Shown piece by piece: positions 48,513-57,672 of a stretch of 64,000 nt of DNA (the stretch's first letter is position 1; every line of letters begins with the position of its first letter). Under the pieces are notes generated by a model, which made no database searches, was not told the DNA's origin, and worked only from the letters and a program-made list of their open reading frames with translations. Origin of the DNA: Bacteroidales bacterium (lineage in GTDB: Bacteria; Bacteroidota; Bacteroidia; Bacteroidales; M50B96); the NCBI GenBank assembly GCA_021740905.1, contig JAIOYV010000006.1, positions 62,001-126,000 of the forward strand. Reading direction: 5' to 3'. The position numbers and the translations under genes were made by a program.

Positions 48513-49862
48513 ATGAAGAACAGTATTTTAATCATTTCCTTTATTCTGATCTCTTTCGGGATGATGGCTCAAATACCGGCTGGGTATTACAATGGCACCG
48601 AAAACCTGAGTGGTACTGCCCTCAAGTCGGCCCTGCACAACATTATCGACAACCATAGCTCGGTAAGTTATTCCTCCTTATGGAATCATTTCCAGACAAC
48701 CGATAAAACCAGCACCAACAAGGTATGGGATGTGTATTCCGATATTCCCGGTTCGACCCCGCCATATACCTTTACTTTCGGAACGGACCAATGTGGGAAT
48801 TACAGCCAGGAGGGCGATTGCTACAACCGCGAACACAGTTGGCCACAAAGCTGGTTCAACGAGAACAGCCCCATGGTGACCGATATGTTTCATATTTACC
48901 CGACAGATGGCTATGTGAATGGACAACGGGGATCTTATCCCTTTGGCGAAGTGGGATCGGCAAGCTGGACATCGCAGAATGGAAGCAAGCGGGGCACCTG
49001 CACCTATCCGGGTTACAGCAGTATATGCTTCGAACCGATCGACGAATACAAAGGCGATTTGGCGCGCAGCTACTTTTACATGTCGACACGTTATTACGGC
49101 GAAGACAGTGGATGGGCTACCAACTCTGCAGTTGATGGTGCCGAAATCCAGCCCTGGTCGCAAAATATGTTTATGGAGTGGCACATAAACGACCCGGTGA
49201 GCACGAAAGAGATAGACCGGAACAACGCCATTTATGGCATCCAGAACAACCGAAACCCCTTTATCGACCACCCCGAATTTGCTATCCTGATGTTTAGCTC
49301 AAATTACCCGCAACCTGTTTTTTCAGGTACTCCTGTCACGGTGGCTCAGGAAAACAGCTATTACGAGTATGCCTTTTCAGCTACTGATTCCTATGGAAAT
49401 CCCATCGTTTTTAGTGCAGATATTTTACCTGCCTGGTTGAACCTTGTGGACAACGGGAACAACACCGCCGTGCTTTCAGGGACACCAGGTGCAAGTGATG
49501 TTGGACAGGTAAACATGACCTTAAAAGCAAGCAACTTGTATTCGCCAAGTGTTGAGCAGTCCTTTACACTCAACGTTTCTCTTCTTACCGGCTTCGATCA
49601 ATTGACTGGCCCTGATGCAACTATTCATTTTTACCCACACCCTGTTCAACAATTAATGAATATCGATTGCGGTAGTTGTTATGAAGAATCGTATGAGCTT
49701 TCTGTCATGAATGTGCTTGGCGAACTTGTTCTTGCCAATAATGTTGAATTCAGTAAAGGAAAGAGCAGCATCCCACTTTCAGGATTAAAACCTGGAATCT
49801 ATTTTATCAGCCTCAGGAATGGAAATTTGCAATACATATTGAGGAAGTTTGTGAAGGAGTAA
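48513..49862 (+). CDS. Secreted endonuclease I with T9SS tail
   Basis: 449 residues starting at ATG 48513 (MKNSILIISF). After the signal peptide, an endonuclease I (EndA/NucM) domain spans ~20-265 with the diagnostic CYNREHSWPQSWF motif. A putative Ig-like domain (~270-355, PVFSGTPVTVAQENSYYEYA) follows. The end is a Por-type sorting tail with FYPHPVQQLMNID, LKPGIYFISLRNG and RKFVKE. It would be exported by T9SS and used to degrade extracellular DNA. TACTTTTG at 48489-48496 matches a -7 box. Confidence 0.9.
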   Translation: MKNSILIISFILISFGMMAQIPAGYYNGTENLSGTALKSALHNIIDNHSSVSYSSLWNHFQTTDKTSTNKVWDVYSDIPGSTPPYTFTFGTDQCGNYSQEGDCYNREHSWPQSWFNENSPMVTDMFHIYPTDGYVNGQRGSYPFGEVGSASWTSQNGSKRGTCTYPGYSSICFEPIDEYKGDLARSYFYMSTRYYGEDSGWATNSAVDGAEIQPWSQNMFMEWHINDPVSTKEIDRNNAIYGIQNNRNPFIDHPEFAILMFSSNYPQPVFSGTPVTVAQENSYYEYAFSATDSYGNPIVFSADILPAWLNLVDNGNNTAVLSGTPGASDVGQVNMTLKASNLYSPSVEQSFTLNVSLLTGFDQLTGPDATIHFYPHPVQQLMNIDCGSCYEESYELSVMNVLGELVLANNVEFSKGKSSIPLSGLKPGIYFISLRNGNLQYILRKFVKE

Positions 49863-50012
49863 GTTTTTTGATGTAGATGATTGTTGCCAATCCATTTCAC
49901 AGTACGCCATTACTCCATTTCAGATTGTAAATTGTGATGGGCTACAGGGTATCCTTTGCCAAAAGCTTACAAAGCCCCAATATTCCCTGACCCCCTATGA
50001 CAATAATCATTT

Positions 50013-50041
50013 TTTGTTAATCCAACATATTTATATATTTG
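50013..50041 (+). promoter_or_regulatory. Predicted promoter of the ArsR-type regulator
   Basis: TTTG (50013-50016), a 17-nt spacer and TATATTTG (50034-50041) match the Bacteroidota consensus. The start would be near 50048, 26 nt before the ATG. Confidence 0.6.
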
Positions 50042-50073
50042 CATTTGTTAGTATAACTTAATTTACGACCCCA

Positions 50074-50373
50074 ATGAAATTATCAGACTTAAGCATAAGT
50101 CAACTGGAGCAGGCGGCCAACATGTTGAAAGCCATTGCACATCCCATGCGGATTGCCATACTTGGTTTTCTGGAAGAAGGCAAGAAATTGACGGTCACCG
50201 AAATTCACGAATTATTGGGTATCGAGCAATCTACCACATCGCACCACCTCGGCATATTAAAAGACAAAGGGGTTTTGGCTTCCAAGCGCGAAGGAAAAAA
50301 CACCTACTACTTTTTAAAACACCCCGATCTGGGAAACATCGTGACCTGTGTGAGTCAATGCACCACCGACTAA
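50074..50373 (+). CDS. ArsR-family winged-helix repressor
   Basis: The 99-residue product has the classic ArsR pattern: ANMLKAIAHPMRIAILGFLEE, TVTEIHELLGIEQSTTSHH (recognition helix), GVLASKREGKNTYYFL. A single CVSQC pair lies at the C-terminus, which could bind metal or sense thiols. The ELCVCD metal motif of ArsR/SmtB is absent. It is monocistronic with a good promoter and probably represses itself. The inducer is unknown. Confidence 0.9.
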   Translation: MKLSDLSISQLEQAANMLKAIAHPMRIAILGFLEEGKKLTVTEIHELLGIEQSTTSHHLGILKDKGVLASKREGKNTYYFLKHPDLGNIVTCVSQCTTD

Positions 50374-50393
50374 AAAATAATTATTGTTTATTG

Positions 50394-50564
50394 TCAATTG
50401 ATTAATTTTAGACTCTGCATGTGTAGCGGAAAAATTAGTCTAGGTGGCACAGTCAATATAAAATCATCAAATCTATCTATAGATTGATTTGTGAGATTTA
50501 CTTTTTCAATTTGGGCAAGATATTTTAAAAGTTTGTCATAAGGATTTCTGTTGCCATTGTTCAT
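50394..50564 (-). CDS. Possible small protein, 56 residues
   Basis: An ATG at 50564 opens a 56-codon frame (MNNGNRNPYDKLLKYLAQ ... SIDRFDDFILTVP ... LKLIN). Its amino-acid composition looks protein-like and it fills most of the 265-bp space between the ArsR gene and polA. There is no clear ribosome-binding site, and such sites are weak in this phylum anyway. I know of no family. It could be a remnant or spurious. Confidence 0.3.
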   Translation of the reverse strand: MNNGNRNPYDKLLKYLAQIEKVNLTNQSIDRFDDFILTVPPRLIFPLHMQSLKLIN

Positions 50565-50638
50565 TCTTCAATTAGCCTTAAACAATAATCATTAAAAATT
50601 GTATTTTCACCAGCTATGTTAATTGAAATACAAACACA

Positions 50639-53437
50639 ATGGATACACCTAAAAAACTTTTTTTGCTCGATGCTTATGCCCTGATCTACCGCAGCTATTT
50701 TGCTTTTATCAGGATGCCCCGCATCAATTCAAAAGGATTAAATACGTCGGCCATTTTTGGCTTTACAAATACTTTAGACCAGGTTCTTCAACAGGAAAAC
50801 CCTACTCATATTGCTGTGGTGTTCGACCCTCCCGGCCCTACTTTCCGTCACGAGATGTTCGCGCCTTATAAGGCTAATCGCGATGAAACCCCCGAAGACA
50901 TCCGAAAAGCCATTCCCTATATCAAGCAGATTATCGAGGGCTATAACATCGAATCCATCCAGGTGATGGGCTACGAAGCCGACGATGTGATTGGCACCCT
51001 GGCTAAAAAAGCCGATGAAGAGGGCTACGAGGTATTTATGATGACCCCCGATAAGGACTATGCCCAGTTGGTTACCGAAAAGGTGAAGATGTACAAACCC
51101 GGACGTTCAGGTAATGAGGTGGAGATTTTGGGCATCGAGGAGGTGAAGAAGAAGTTTGGGATCGAAAACCCAAGTCAGGTAATCGACATCCTGGCGCTAT
51201 GGGGCGACTCGTCCGACAATATTCCCGGTGCTCCCGGCATTGGCGAAAAAACTTCGCAAAAGCTGGTAGCTGAATATGGCTCGGTAGAAGGCTTACTCCA
51301 AAAGACCCACGAGCTGAAAGGCAAGCAAAAAGAAAGCATCGAAAACAATGTGGAGCCGATCAAACTTTCGAAAGTGCTGGCCACCATAAAAACGGATGTT
51401 CCCGTCGAATTTGGAACCGACCAACTTGTCCGCAAGGAAATGAACCGCGACAAGCTGAAAGAGGTTTTTGAGGAACTGGAATTTCGTACCATGGCCCAAC
51501 GCATTTTGCAACAAACCTCAGCCCCTCAACAGACAAAACCCACCCAACATCCACAGCAAACCAGTTTGTTTAATTTTGATGAGGAACCTGCTCAGGAATT
51601 TGAGCAACGATCACTGGATTCGATAAATACCATTGATCATAACTATGTTTTGGTTGAATCGGGGGATGATAGGAAGGAACTGATTTCAAAACTTTCTGGC
51701 CTGAAAGAATTTTGTTTCGACTCGGAAACCACTAGCAAAGATGTGAACAATGCTGAGATTGTCGGACTATCCTTCTCCTGGAAAGCCCACGAAGCTTTTT
51801 ATGTCCCATTGCCTGACGACCGGAGCCAATGCCTGAATGTGTTGGAAGAATTCAAGCCCCTTTTCGAAAACCCGGAAATCGGAAAAATCGGCCAAAATAT
51901 AAAATACGATATTTCTATGTTGAAGTGGTACGGTATGGATGTGCAAGGCCAACTGTTCGACACTATGTTGGCCCATTACCTGCTCGAACCCGATCATCGG
52001 CATGGCATGGATTACCTGGCCGAAGTGTATCTGGGCTACAAACCAATTTCGTTCAATGAGGTTTGTGGCAGCAAGGGGAAAGCACAAATCACCATGCGCG
52101 AAGCCTACAAACGAAACCCCGAACTGGTAAAAGATTATGCTGCCGAAGATGCCGATATTACTTGGCAATTGAAGGAAATAATGGCAAAAGGTTTAGCCGA
52201 TAAGGAACTTACGAAACTGGCTGAAGAGATTGAAATGCCTCTTGTGCCGGTTTTGGCCGACATGGAAAAAACGGGGGTAAAACTCAATGGCGAAGCATTA
52301 AAGCTTTTTGCCGAAGATCTTACCCAAACCATTTTTGCCACCGAAAAGGAAATTATTAAAATGGCTGGTCAAGATTTTAATGTAAGTTCTCCCAAACAAC
52401 TGGGCGAGGTACTTTTCGATAGGATGAAACTGGACGACAAAGCCAAAAAAACCAAGACCGGGCAATATTCAACCAACGAAGAAACCCTGGCCCGCATACA
52501 GGACAAACACCCCATCATAGCCAGGATACTGGAATACCGGGGACAAAAAAAATTGCTCTCGACTTATGTGGAAGCCCTGCCCCTGCTAATCAACAAAAAA
52601 ACAGGGAAAATACACACTTCCTACAACCAGGCTGTAGCTGCAACAGGCAGGTTAAGTTCGGTTAACCCCAACCTGCAAAACATCCCCATCCGCGAGGAAC
52701 AAGGTCGCGAAATCCGCAGGGCATTTATCCCTTCCGACGAAAACCATACTTTTTTCTCTGCCGACTATTCGCAGATCGAACTCCGACTGATGGCCCACCT
52801 AAGCGAAGATCCCAACCTGCTCGAAGCCTTCCAGAACAACGAGGACATCCACACAGCCACGGCCGCCAAGATCAATAAAATACCCATTGCCGAAGTCACC
52901 CGTGACATGCGCAGCAAGGCCAAGACAGCCAACTTCGGGATTATCTATGGCATATCGGCTTTTGGTTTGTCGCAACGGCTCAACATTTCGCGATCGGAGG
53001 GCAAGGATTTGATTGATGGCTATTTCGAGAGCTATCCAAAAGTGAAAGAGTACATGGACGAAAGCATCCGCATTGCCCGCGAGAAGGGCTACGTGGAAAC
53101 CCTCCTCGGCAGGCGGCGCCAATTGGCCGACATCAATTCGCGCAACGCCGTGGTGCGGGGCATGGCCGAACGAAATGCCATCAATGCCCCCATCCAGGGT
53201 TCGGCTGCCGACATCATCAAGCTGGCTATGATCAATATTTACCACCGTTTCAACGAAGAAAAACTGCAAAGCAAAATGATCCTCCAGGTGCACGATGAAT
53301 TGAACTTCGACGTGTATAAACCTGAATTGGAAAAGGTAAGGGAAATCGTGATCCACGAAATGCAAAATGCCGTTTCGCTGAAAGTGCCTTTGATCGTAGA
53401 TTATGGGATGGGGGAGAATTGGCTGGAAGCGCATTAA
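50639..53437 (+). CDS. polA: DNA polymerase I
   Basis: The 932-residue product has all three domains. The 5'-3' exonuclease (1-~290) has FLLDAYALIYRSY, GYEADDVIGTLA and GDSSDNIPGAPGIGEKT. The 3'-5' proofreading domain (~345-535) keeps DSE in FCFDSETT, GQNIKYDISM and YAAEDADI, so it appears active. The polymerase domain has ADYSQIELRLMAHLS, KTANFGIIYG and VHDELNFDV. An insertion rich in Gln, Thr and Pro (~295-315) links the first two. It is a complete housekeeping enzyme for Okazaki-fragment processing and repair. The next gene starts 45 nt after. Confidence 0.97.
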   Translation: MDTPKKLFLLDAYALIYRSYFAFIRMPRINSKGLNTSAIFGFTNTLDQVLQQENPTHIAVVFDPPGPTFRHEMFAPYKANRDETPEDIRKAIPYIKQIIEGYNIESIQVMGYEADDVIGTLAKKADEEGYEVFMMTPDKDYAQLVTEKVKMYKPGRSGNEVEILGIEEVKKKFGIENPSQVIDILALWGDSSDNIPGAPGIGEKTSQKLVAEYGSVEGLLQKTHELKGKQKESIENNVEPIKLSKVLATIKTDVPVEFGTDQLVRKEMNRDKLKEVFEELEFRTMAQRILQQTSAPQQTKPTQHPQQTSLFNFDEEPAQEFEQRSLDSINTIDHNYVLVESGDDRKELISKLSGLKEFCFDSETTSKDVNNAEIVGLSFSWKAHEAFYVPLPDDRSQCLNVLEEFKPLFENPEIGKIGQNIKYDISMLKWYGMDVQGQLFDTMLAHYLLEPDHRHGMDYLAEVYLGYKPISFNEVCGSKGKAQITMREAYKRNPELVKDYAAEDADITWQLKEIMAKGLADKELTKLAEEIEMPLVPVLADMEKTGVKLNGEALKLFAEDLTQTIFATEKEIIKMAGQDFNVSSPKQLGEVLFDRMKLDDKAKKTKTGQYSTNEETLARIQDKHPIIARILEYRGQKKLLSTYVEALPLLINKKTGKIHTSYNQAVAATGRLSSVNPNLQNIPIREEQGREIRRAFIPSDENHTFFSADYSQIELRLMAHLSEDPNLLEAFQNNEDIHTATAAKINKIPIAEVTRDMRSKAKTANFGIIYGISAFGLSQRLNISRSEGKDLIDGYFESYPKVKEYMDESIRIAREKGYVETLLGRRRQLADINSRNAVVRGMAERNAINAPIQGSAADIIKLAMINIYHRFNEEKLQSKMILQVHDELNFDVYKPELEKVREIVIHEMQNAVSLKVPLIVDYGMGENWLEAH

Positions 53438-53482
53438 AATCAATAAGTCATCCGTTGACTTCAATATTTTAATAACATAGCT

Positions 53483-55057
53483 ATGGGAAATAGTAAAGAA
53501 CCGGACGATGTAGATTTAGAAGTAGTAAATCGTCCATTAACAAAAAACGAGAAAAAGTTATTTAGTGATTTCGTAGAAGAAAAAAAGTTTAATCCAAGAC
53601 CATATATGGAATTGGCAATTGAAGAGATGAATAAAAGTCTCAATGAACCGAGGCTTGATGGAAAAGTACCTCCTAAGGTTGGTGCAATATTATTATTTCC
53701 CGATGGAAAAATTGAAAGAGCACATCGAGGTGAACTTAGAGATGGTGATCATGCAGAATTTACCTTGCTTGAAAGAAAACTCGGCGACAAAAAGCTTGAT
53801 GATTGTATTTTGTTCACTATTCTGGAACCTTGCGTTGAAAGAAACCCACCTAAAATAGCTTGTTGCAAACGAACATCAAAAGCAAGAATTAGAACAGTAT
53901 ATGTAGGAATTACTGATCCAGATCATACAGTTGATGGAAAAGGAATAAAACACCTTGAAAAAAACAATGTAAAAATAATCATGTTTGACAGGGACCTTCA
54001 AAAAATAATAGAAGACGAAAATTCAGAATTTATCAAACAAGCAAACGAAAGAAAGGAGAAGAAAGAAGAATTTGATTTGCTATCTCCGATTGAAAAACCG
54101 GTTAAATATGCAGATTTAAATGATTTCTCTGATGAGGCATTAAACAAGTTTATTTCTGAAGCAAAATTAAACTTTCATATTTCGGACACTTCTTTTCATG
54201 ATTATCTTGCAGATGTCGGTGTTATTCAATTCGATGAGAAAGATAATGTTTACCGGCCAACGGGTTTGGGTATTTTGCTTTTTGGGAAAAATCCAAGGAG
54301 TAAGTTCAAACAAGCAGCATTTATGGCTTCGGTAGAATATGGAAAGAATAAAGTAGAACCAAAAACTTTTGACCAAGCTCTTGTTTTAATCCCTGACCTA
54401 ATTGAAGAATGGCTTTTTAAGGTATTGCCATTGGCAAAAGATACCTCTTCTTTCAAACGAAAAGATATTCCAGGTTTTCCAACAAAAGTTCTTCGCGAAG
54501 CAATAATAAATGCACTTGTACATAGAGATTATATGATTGAGGGTGCAAAATCTTCCATAGAAATTGACGATTTTAAAATTGTAGTTAAAAGTCCAGGTGC
54601 CCCATTACCTTCTATTTCTCTTGAACAACTAAATACATTTAAAGCGCCTTCTATTAGTAGAAATCCAATGCTTACATACGTTTTCAGTTTGATGGACTAT
54701 GTAGAGGAAAAAGGATTTGGCATGAAATCTCTTAGATCTTTATATGCAGTTTTTAATTTACCTCTACCTGAATATTCCTTTGAAGATCCTTTTTTAACCC
54801 TTCGTTTTCCTCGTAATATGGAAGCTATTACCGAAGTATCTGAACGTGAAGGAATAGGCGAACTTAATGATGATGAACTTAAAGGTTTTGAATGGATTAA
54901 AAGTCGGGGAGAAGTTTCGGCCAAGGATTATACCATTCAGTTTGGTATAACTACCAGAACGGCAAGTAGACATCTTAGTAAAATGTTTGAACTTCAGCTT
55001 ATTAAAACAAATGGAGAGAATCCCAAATCACCTAAGTTGAGATACAGTGCAACATAG
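53483..55057 (+). CDS. RibD-like deaminase fused to RecG-C-like GHKL ATPase and winged helix
   Basis: The 524-residue product is AT-rich compared with polA. The N-terminal domain (~40-190) is a cytidine-deaminase fold with H90-A-E92 and P116-C117...C127-C128, matching zinc ligands and the catalytic Glu. The following GITDPDHTVDGKGIKHLEKN segment resembles RibD deaminases. A charged linker (~185-205) leads to a HATPase_c_4-type domain like the RecG C-terminal group (~215-440), with the N-box LREAIINALVHRDY, VKSPG and EEKGFGMKSL. A winged helix closes it (~465-510). No riboflavin genes are near. I infer a nucleotide- or nucleic-acid-acting regulator or defence protein; this is not proven. Confidence 0.8.
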   Translation: MGNSKEPDDVDLEVVNRPLTKNEKKLFSDFVEEKKFNPRPYMELAIEEMNKSLNEPRLDGKVPPKVGAILLFPDGKIERAHRGELRDGDHAEFTLLERKLGDKKLDDCILFTILEPCVERNPPKIACCKRTSKARIRTVYVGITDPDHTVDGKGIKHLEKNNVKIIMFDRDLQKIIEDENSEFIKQANERKEKKEEFDLLSPIEKPVKYADLNDFSDEALNKFISEAKLNFHISDTSFHDYLADVGVIQFDEKDNVYRPTGLGILLFGKNPRSKFKQAAFMASVEYGKNKVEPKTFDQALVLIPDLIEEWLFKVLPLAKDTSSFKRKDIPGFPTKVLREAIINALVHRDYMIEGAKSSIEIDDFKIVVKSPGAPLPSISLEQLNTFKAPSISRNPMLTYVFSLMDYVEEKGFGMKSLRSLYAVFNLPLPEYSFEDPFLTLRFPRNMEAITEVSEREGIGELNDDELKGFEWIKSRGEVSAKDYTIQFGITTRTASRHLSKMFELQLIKTNGENPKSPKLRYSAT

Positions 55058-55148
55058 ACAGGAAGATAGACATACTGTCTATGTTAAAGTTAATAGAGCT
55101 AAAAATAATCCTATACATAGACAAGAACATAGACATGATGTCTATGTT
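55052..55148 (+). repeat. Two palindrome-bearing 34-bp repeats at the end of the deaminase-fusion gene
   Basis: Copies at 55052-55085 and 55115-55148 differ at only 4 of 34 positions. Each ends in an inverted repeat; in copy 2 AACATAGACA and TGTCTATGTT pair perfectly around TGA. The first copy overlaps the stop codon. Both other reading frames stay open through the repeats, so slippage could extend the protein. Confidence 0.75.
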
Positions 55149-55577
55149 AGGGAAGTCATCCGATGATTATTGAATACAGTTCAGGAGGAAAATCGGAATT
55201 CATTTTTGTGAAAGGTTGCTACGGAGCACTGTCCCGCATGTGCGGGAATAATGATGGGGGAATTCCCACAAATAGTTCCACCGCCTAGCCCCCGCCAGCG
55301 GGGGACATTCTCCGAAATACCACTCAGAGAAATTCAAAAATGCAGGTTTGTACATTCATTAACTTCGTCTTTCCTGTAAACATCACCGGGTGACATTAAT
55401 ATTAAAAAAAATTGCTATTTTTGATAACACTATTTTTATGCCATGGAAGAAAGACAATTACCTCAGAAGTTAATTCCAAATTATAAGGGAAAAACAAAGA
55501 ACATAGTGGAAGTCTACACAATTGAGTAGTGAGATTTTTTTACAATAAGCACATAAGATGAATTAATAATTGACGAT
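55149..55577. other. Intergenic region with REP-like palindromes
   Basis: Hairpins CCCGCATGTGCGGG (55233-55246) and CCCCCGCCAGCGGGGG (55289-55304) look like repetitive extragenic palindromes. TATTTTTG at 55416-55423 matches a -7 box. It precedes a 28-codon frame at 55443-55529 (MEERQLPQKLIPNYKGK...), which may be a remnant or a tiny gene. Nothing else is recognisable. Confidence 0.5.
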
Positions 55578-56774
55578 ATGAAAAATAGCATTGTACTAAT
55601 TTTATTGGTTGCCACATTTCTTTCTTCTTGCACCAATAAGGATGATGGAAACCTGACCCCGTATAAAACAGAAAAAATAAGTGGTGTAAGCCAGAAGGGT
55701 CCATTCTTAAATGGTTCTTCCTTAACTATTTTTGAACTGGATGGAAGTTTTGATCAAACAGGTAAATCATTTATTACCCAAATAACAGACAATTCGGGCT
55801 CATTTGAATTAGATAATATTAGTTTATTGACCCAATATGCAAAACTAAAAGCCGATGGCTATTATTTTAATGAAGTGAAAAACATAAATTCGTTGGGGCC
55901 TGTTTCGCTTTTTGCCTTGTCCGATTTATCGAATAGTAGCACAATTAATATCAATTTATTGACCACATTAGAACTTTCAAGAGTAGAATATTTAATTAGC
56001 AATGGATCTAATTTTAATGATGCTAAACACCAAGCGCAACAAGAAATTCTGAGTATGTTTTTTATTAGTAAGCCTACCATGGCTGCCTCAGAGTTATTAG
56101 ACATTTCTGTCAATGGGGATGATAATGCCATTTTATTGGCCATTTCATTGATTATACAAGGATTTAGAGCCGATGCTGAATTGTCACAATTGTTAGGTGA
56201 CATTTCAAATGATATAAGAACTGATGGGATTTTAAATAGCCAGTCATTGAGCTCAGCATTAATAAATGACGTAACACTATTTGACACCGTTCAAATACGG
56301 AACAACATTGAAAACAAATATAATTCTCTTGGTATAACAACCGTAATACCTCATTTTGAACCTTACATTAAACAATTTTTGGATTCTTGTACCTATACAT
56401 TTACAAATTATATTACATACCCCGAAAATGGTTTGTGGGGAATTAATGTTTTAAACACACAGGATAGCGTATTCATTAATATGGCTGATTGTAGCTTTTG
56501 TGCATATTTACCTGAAGGAACTACTTTGAAAATATTTTCCCCTACGAATTACTCAATGGATTCAGCAGCCATTTCATTCGCAGTGGGCTTTGATGATGGA
56601 TGGATAATCTTGGGGCCGGGGTCTCCATATATGACATTAGAATCTACTAAGAATGGTTTAATTGATTGGCGAGCCTGGCCTCATGCATATGAAGGTGGAG
56701 GTGTTTTTACACTATACTTTTATGAAAACAACTCAGTATCTCCTACACGAACTAAAAACATTTATGTTCAATAA
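55578..56774 (+). CDS. Lipoprotein of unknown function
   Basis: The 398-residue product has a lipobox (FLSSCT). The first mature segment, ISGVSQKGPFLNGSSLTIFELD (about 35-55), continues as a small beta-sandwich resembling carboxypeptidase-regulatory-like domains. A helical stretch follows (~120-260), then a beta-rich C-terminus (~265-398) with several aromatics. It is AT-rich, like the deaminase-fusion gene before it. No catalytic motif or family is recognised. Confidence 0.7.
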   Translation: MKNSIVLILLVATFLSSCTNKDDGNLTPYKTEKISGVSQKGPFLNGSSLTIFELDGSFDQTGKSFITQITDNSGSFELDNISLLTQYAKLKADGYYFNEVKNINSLGPVSLFALSDLSNSSTININLLTTLELSRVEYLISNGSNFNDAKHQAQQEILSMFFISKPTMAASELLDISVNGDDNAILLAISLIIQGFRADAELSQLLGDISNDIRTDGILNSQSLSSALINDVTLFDTVQIRNNIENKYNSLGITTVIPHFEPYIKQFLDSCTYTFTNYITYPENGLWGINVLNTQDSVFINMADCSFCAYLPEGTTLKIFSPTNYSMDSAAISFAVGFDDGWIILGPGSPYMTLESTKNGLIDWRAWPHAYEGGGVFTLYFYENNSVSPTRTKNIYVQ

Positions 56775-56850
56775 AACTACTACAGTTCTCCCCCAAATGC
56801 TGGCGTAGATTGCAATCTATGATAGTGCTGAAAGCACTTAGTTCCTAAAT

Positions 56851-57012
56851 ATGGACAACAATAGCGAAATACTTCTTTACCAAGCCGACAACGGCAGCAC
56901 AAAAATAGATGTGCAATTACAAGGTAAAACCGTTTGGCTTACACAGACACTGGAATATTTGAACAGTGAATTGAAAAGCCTGGCTTCAAAACAAAACAAT
57001 CAGTATAAATGA
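56851..57012 (+). pseudogene. Truncated RhuM-family (virulence/DNA-binding) remnant
   Basis: A 53-residue frame begins MDNNSEILLYQADNGSTKID and VWLTQT, matching the first ~35 residues of RhuM/Fic-associated proteins (usually ~300 residues). It then jumps to a short coiled end (LEYLNSELKSLASKQ). The middle has been deleted. Its stop overlaps the ATG of the YdeI-family gene (ATGA), so the remnant may now serve only as a leader. Confidence 0.65.
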
Positions 57013-57581
57013 AACCAATATTTTTCGCAGATCAAACAGAATTTAGAAAGTGGTTGGAAGAAAACCATTTGAAGGTAACTGAAGCGCTTGTTGGCTTTTA
57101 CAAAATCGGCAGTGGCAAGCTCAATATGACCTGGTCTCAATCGGTCGATGAGGCACTTTGTTTTGGTTGGATTGACGGGATCCGCAGGTCTGTCGACCAA
57201 GAGAGTTATTGTATCCGTTTTACGCCAAGAAAAAAGACGAGCAATTGGAGCGCTATCAACATTTCGAAAGTTGAAGAACTTACGAAAAAGGGCCTGATGC
57301 AAAAAGCAGGAATTGATGCCTTTAAAAACCGGAAGGAGGAAAAATCAAAAATCTATAGCTTTGAAACTGATGCGAAAAAATTTAACGCAGAATATGAGAG
57401 CATATTTAAAGCGTCCCAAAAAGCATGGGACTTTTTTATTTCGCAAGCCCCTTCTTACCAAAAAACAATGATTCATTGGATTATGTCGGCCAAACAAGAG
57501 AAAACCCAGCTTTCGCGACTTGAAAAGGCAATATCTGAAAGTGAAAAACAAAAGAGGCTTTGGGACAATTATAAAAGATAA
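57009..57581 (+). CDS. YdeI/OmpD-associated family protein
   Basis: The 190-residue product has the family pattern: FADQTEFRKWLEENH, then EALCFGWIDGIRRSVDQESY and RFTPRKKTSNWSAINISKV, with the C-terminal helices expected. E. coli YdeI has been linked to peptide resistance and OmpD, but its biochemistry is unclear. No neighbour explains its job; it overlaps the stop of a RhuM remnant. The start at 57009 aligns with relatives. Confidence 0.85.
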   Translation: MKPIFFADQTEFRKWLEENHLKVTEALVGFYKIGSGKLNMTWSQSVDEALCFGWIDGIRRSVDQESYCIRFTPRKKTSNWSAINISKVEELTKKGLMQKAGIDAFKNRKEEKSKIYSFETDAKKFNAEYESIFKASQKAWDFFISQAPSYQKTMIHWIMSAKQEKTQLSRLEKAISESEKQKRLWDNYKR

Positions 57582-57672
57582 AATTACGCACAATATTATT
57601 TTGCTCCAGTACTGCCATAATATCAGAAATTATGCTTTATCTTTGATATACAATTTACTAATAATTAAAGCT

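Noticed and set aside
55052-55148. CRISPR or integron-type array from the AGACATA repeats
   Set aside because: There are only two units and no associated enzyme; they are better explained as paired palindromes.
57520-57672. Extension of the double-barrel gene into the YdeI gene
   Set aside because: It is frame overlap only; a proper signal peptide starts at 57673 and a -7 box lies at 57638.
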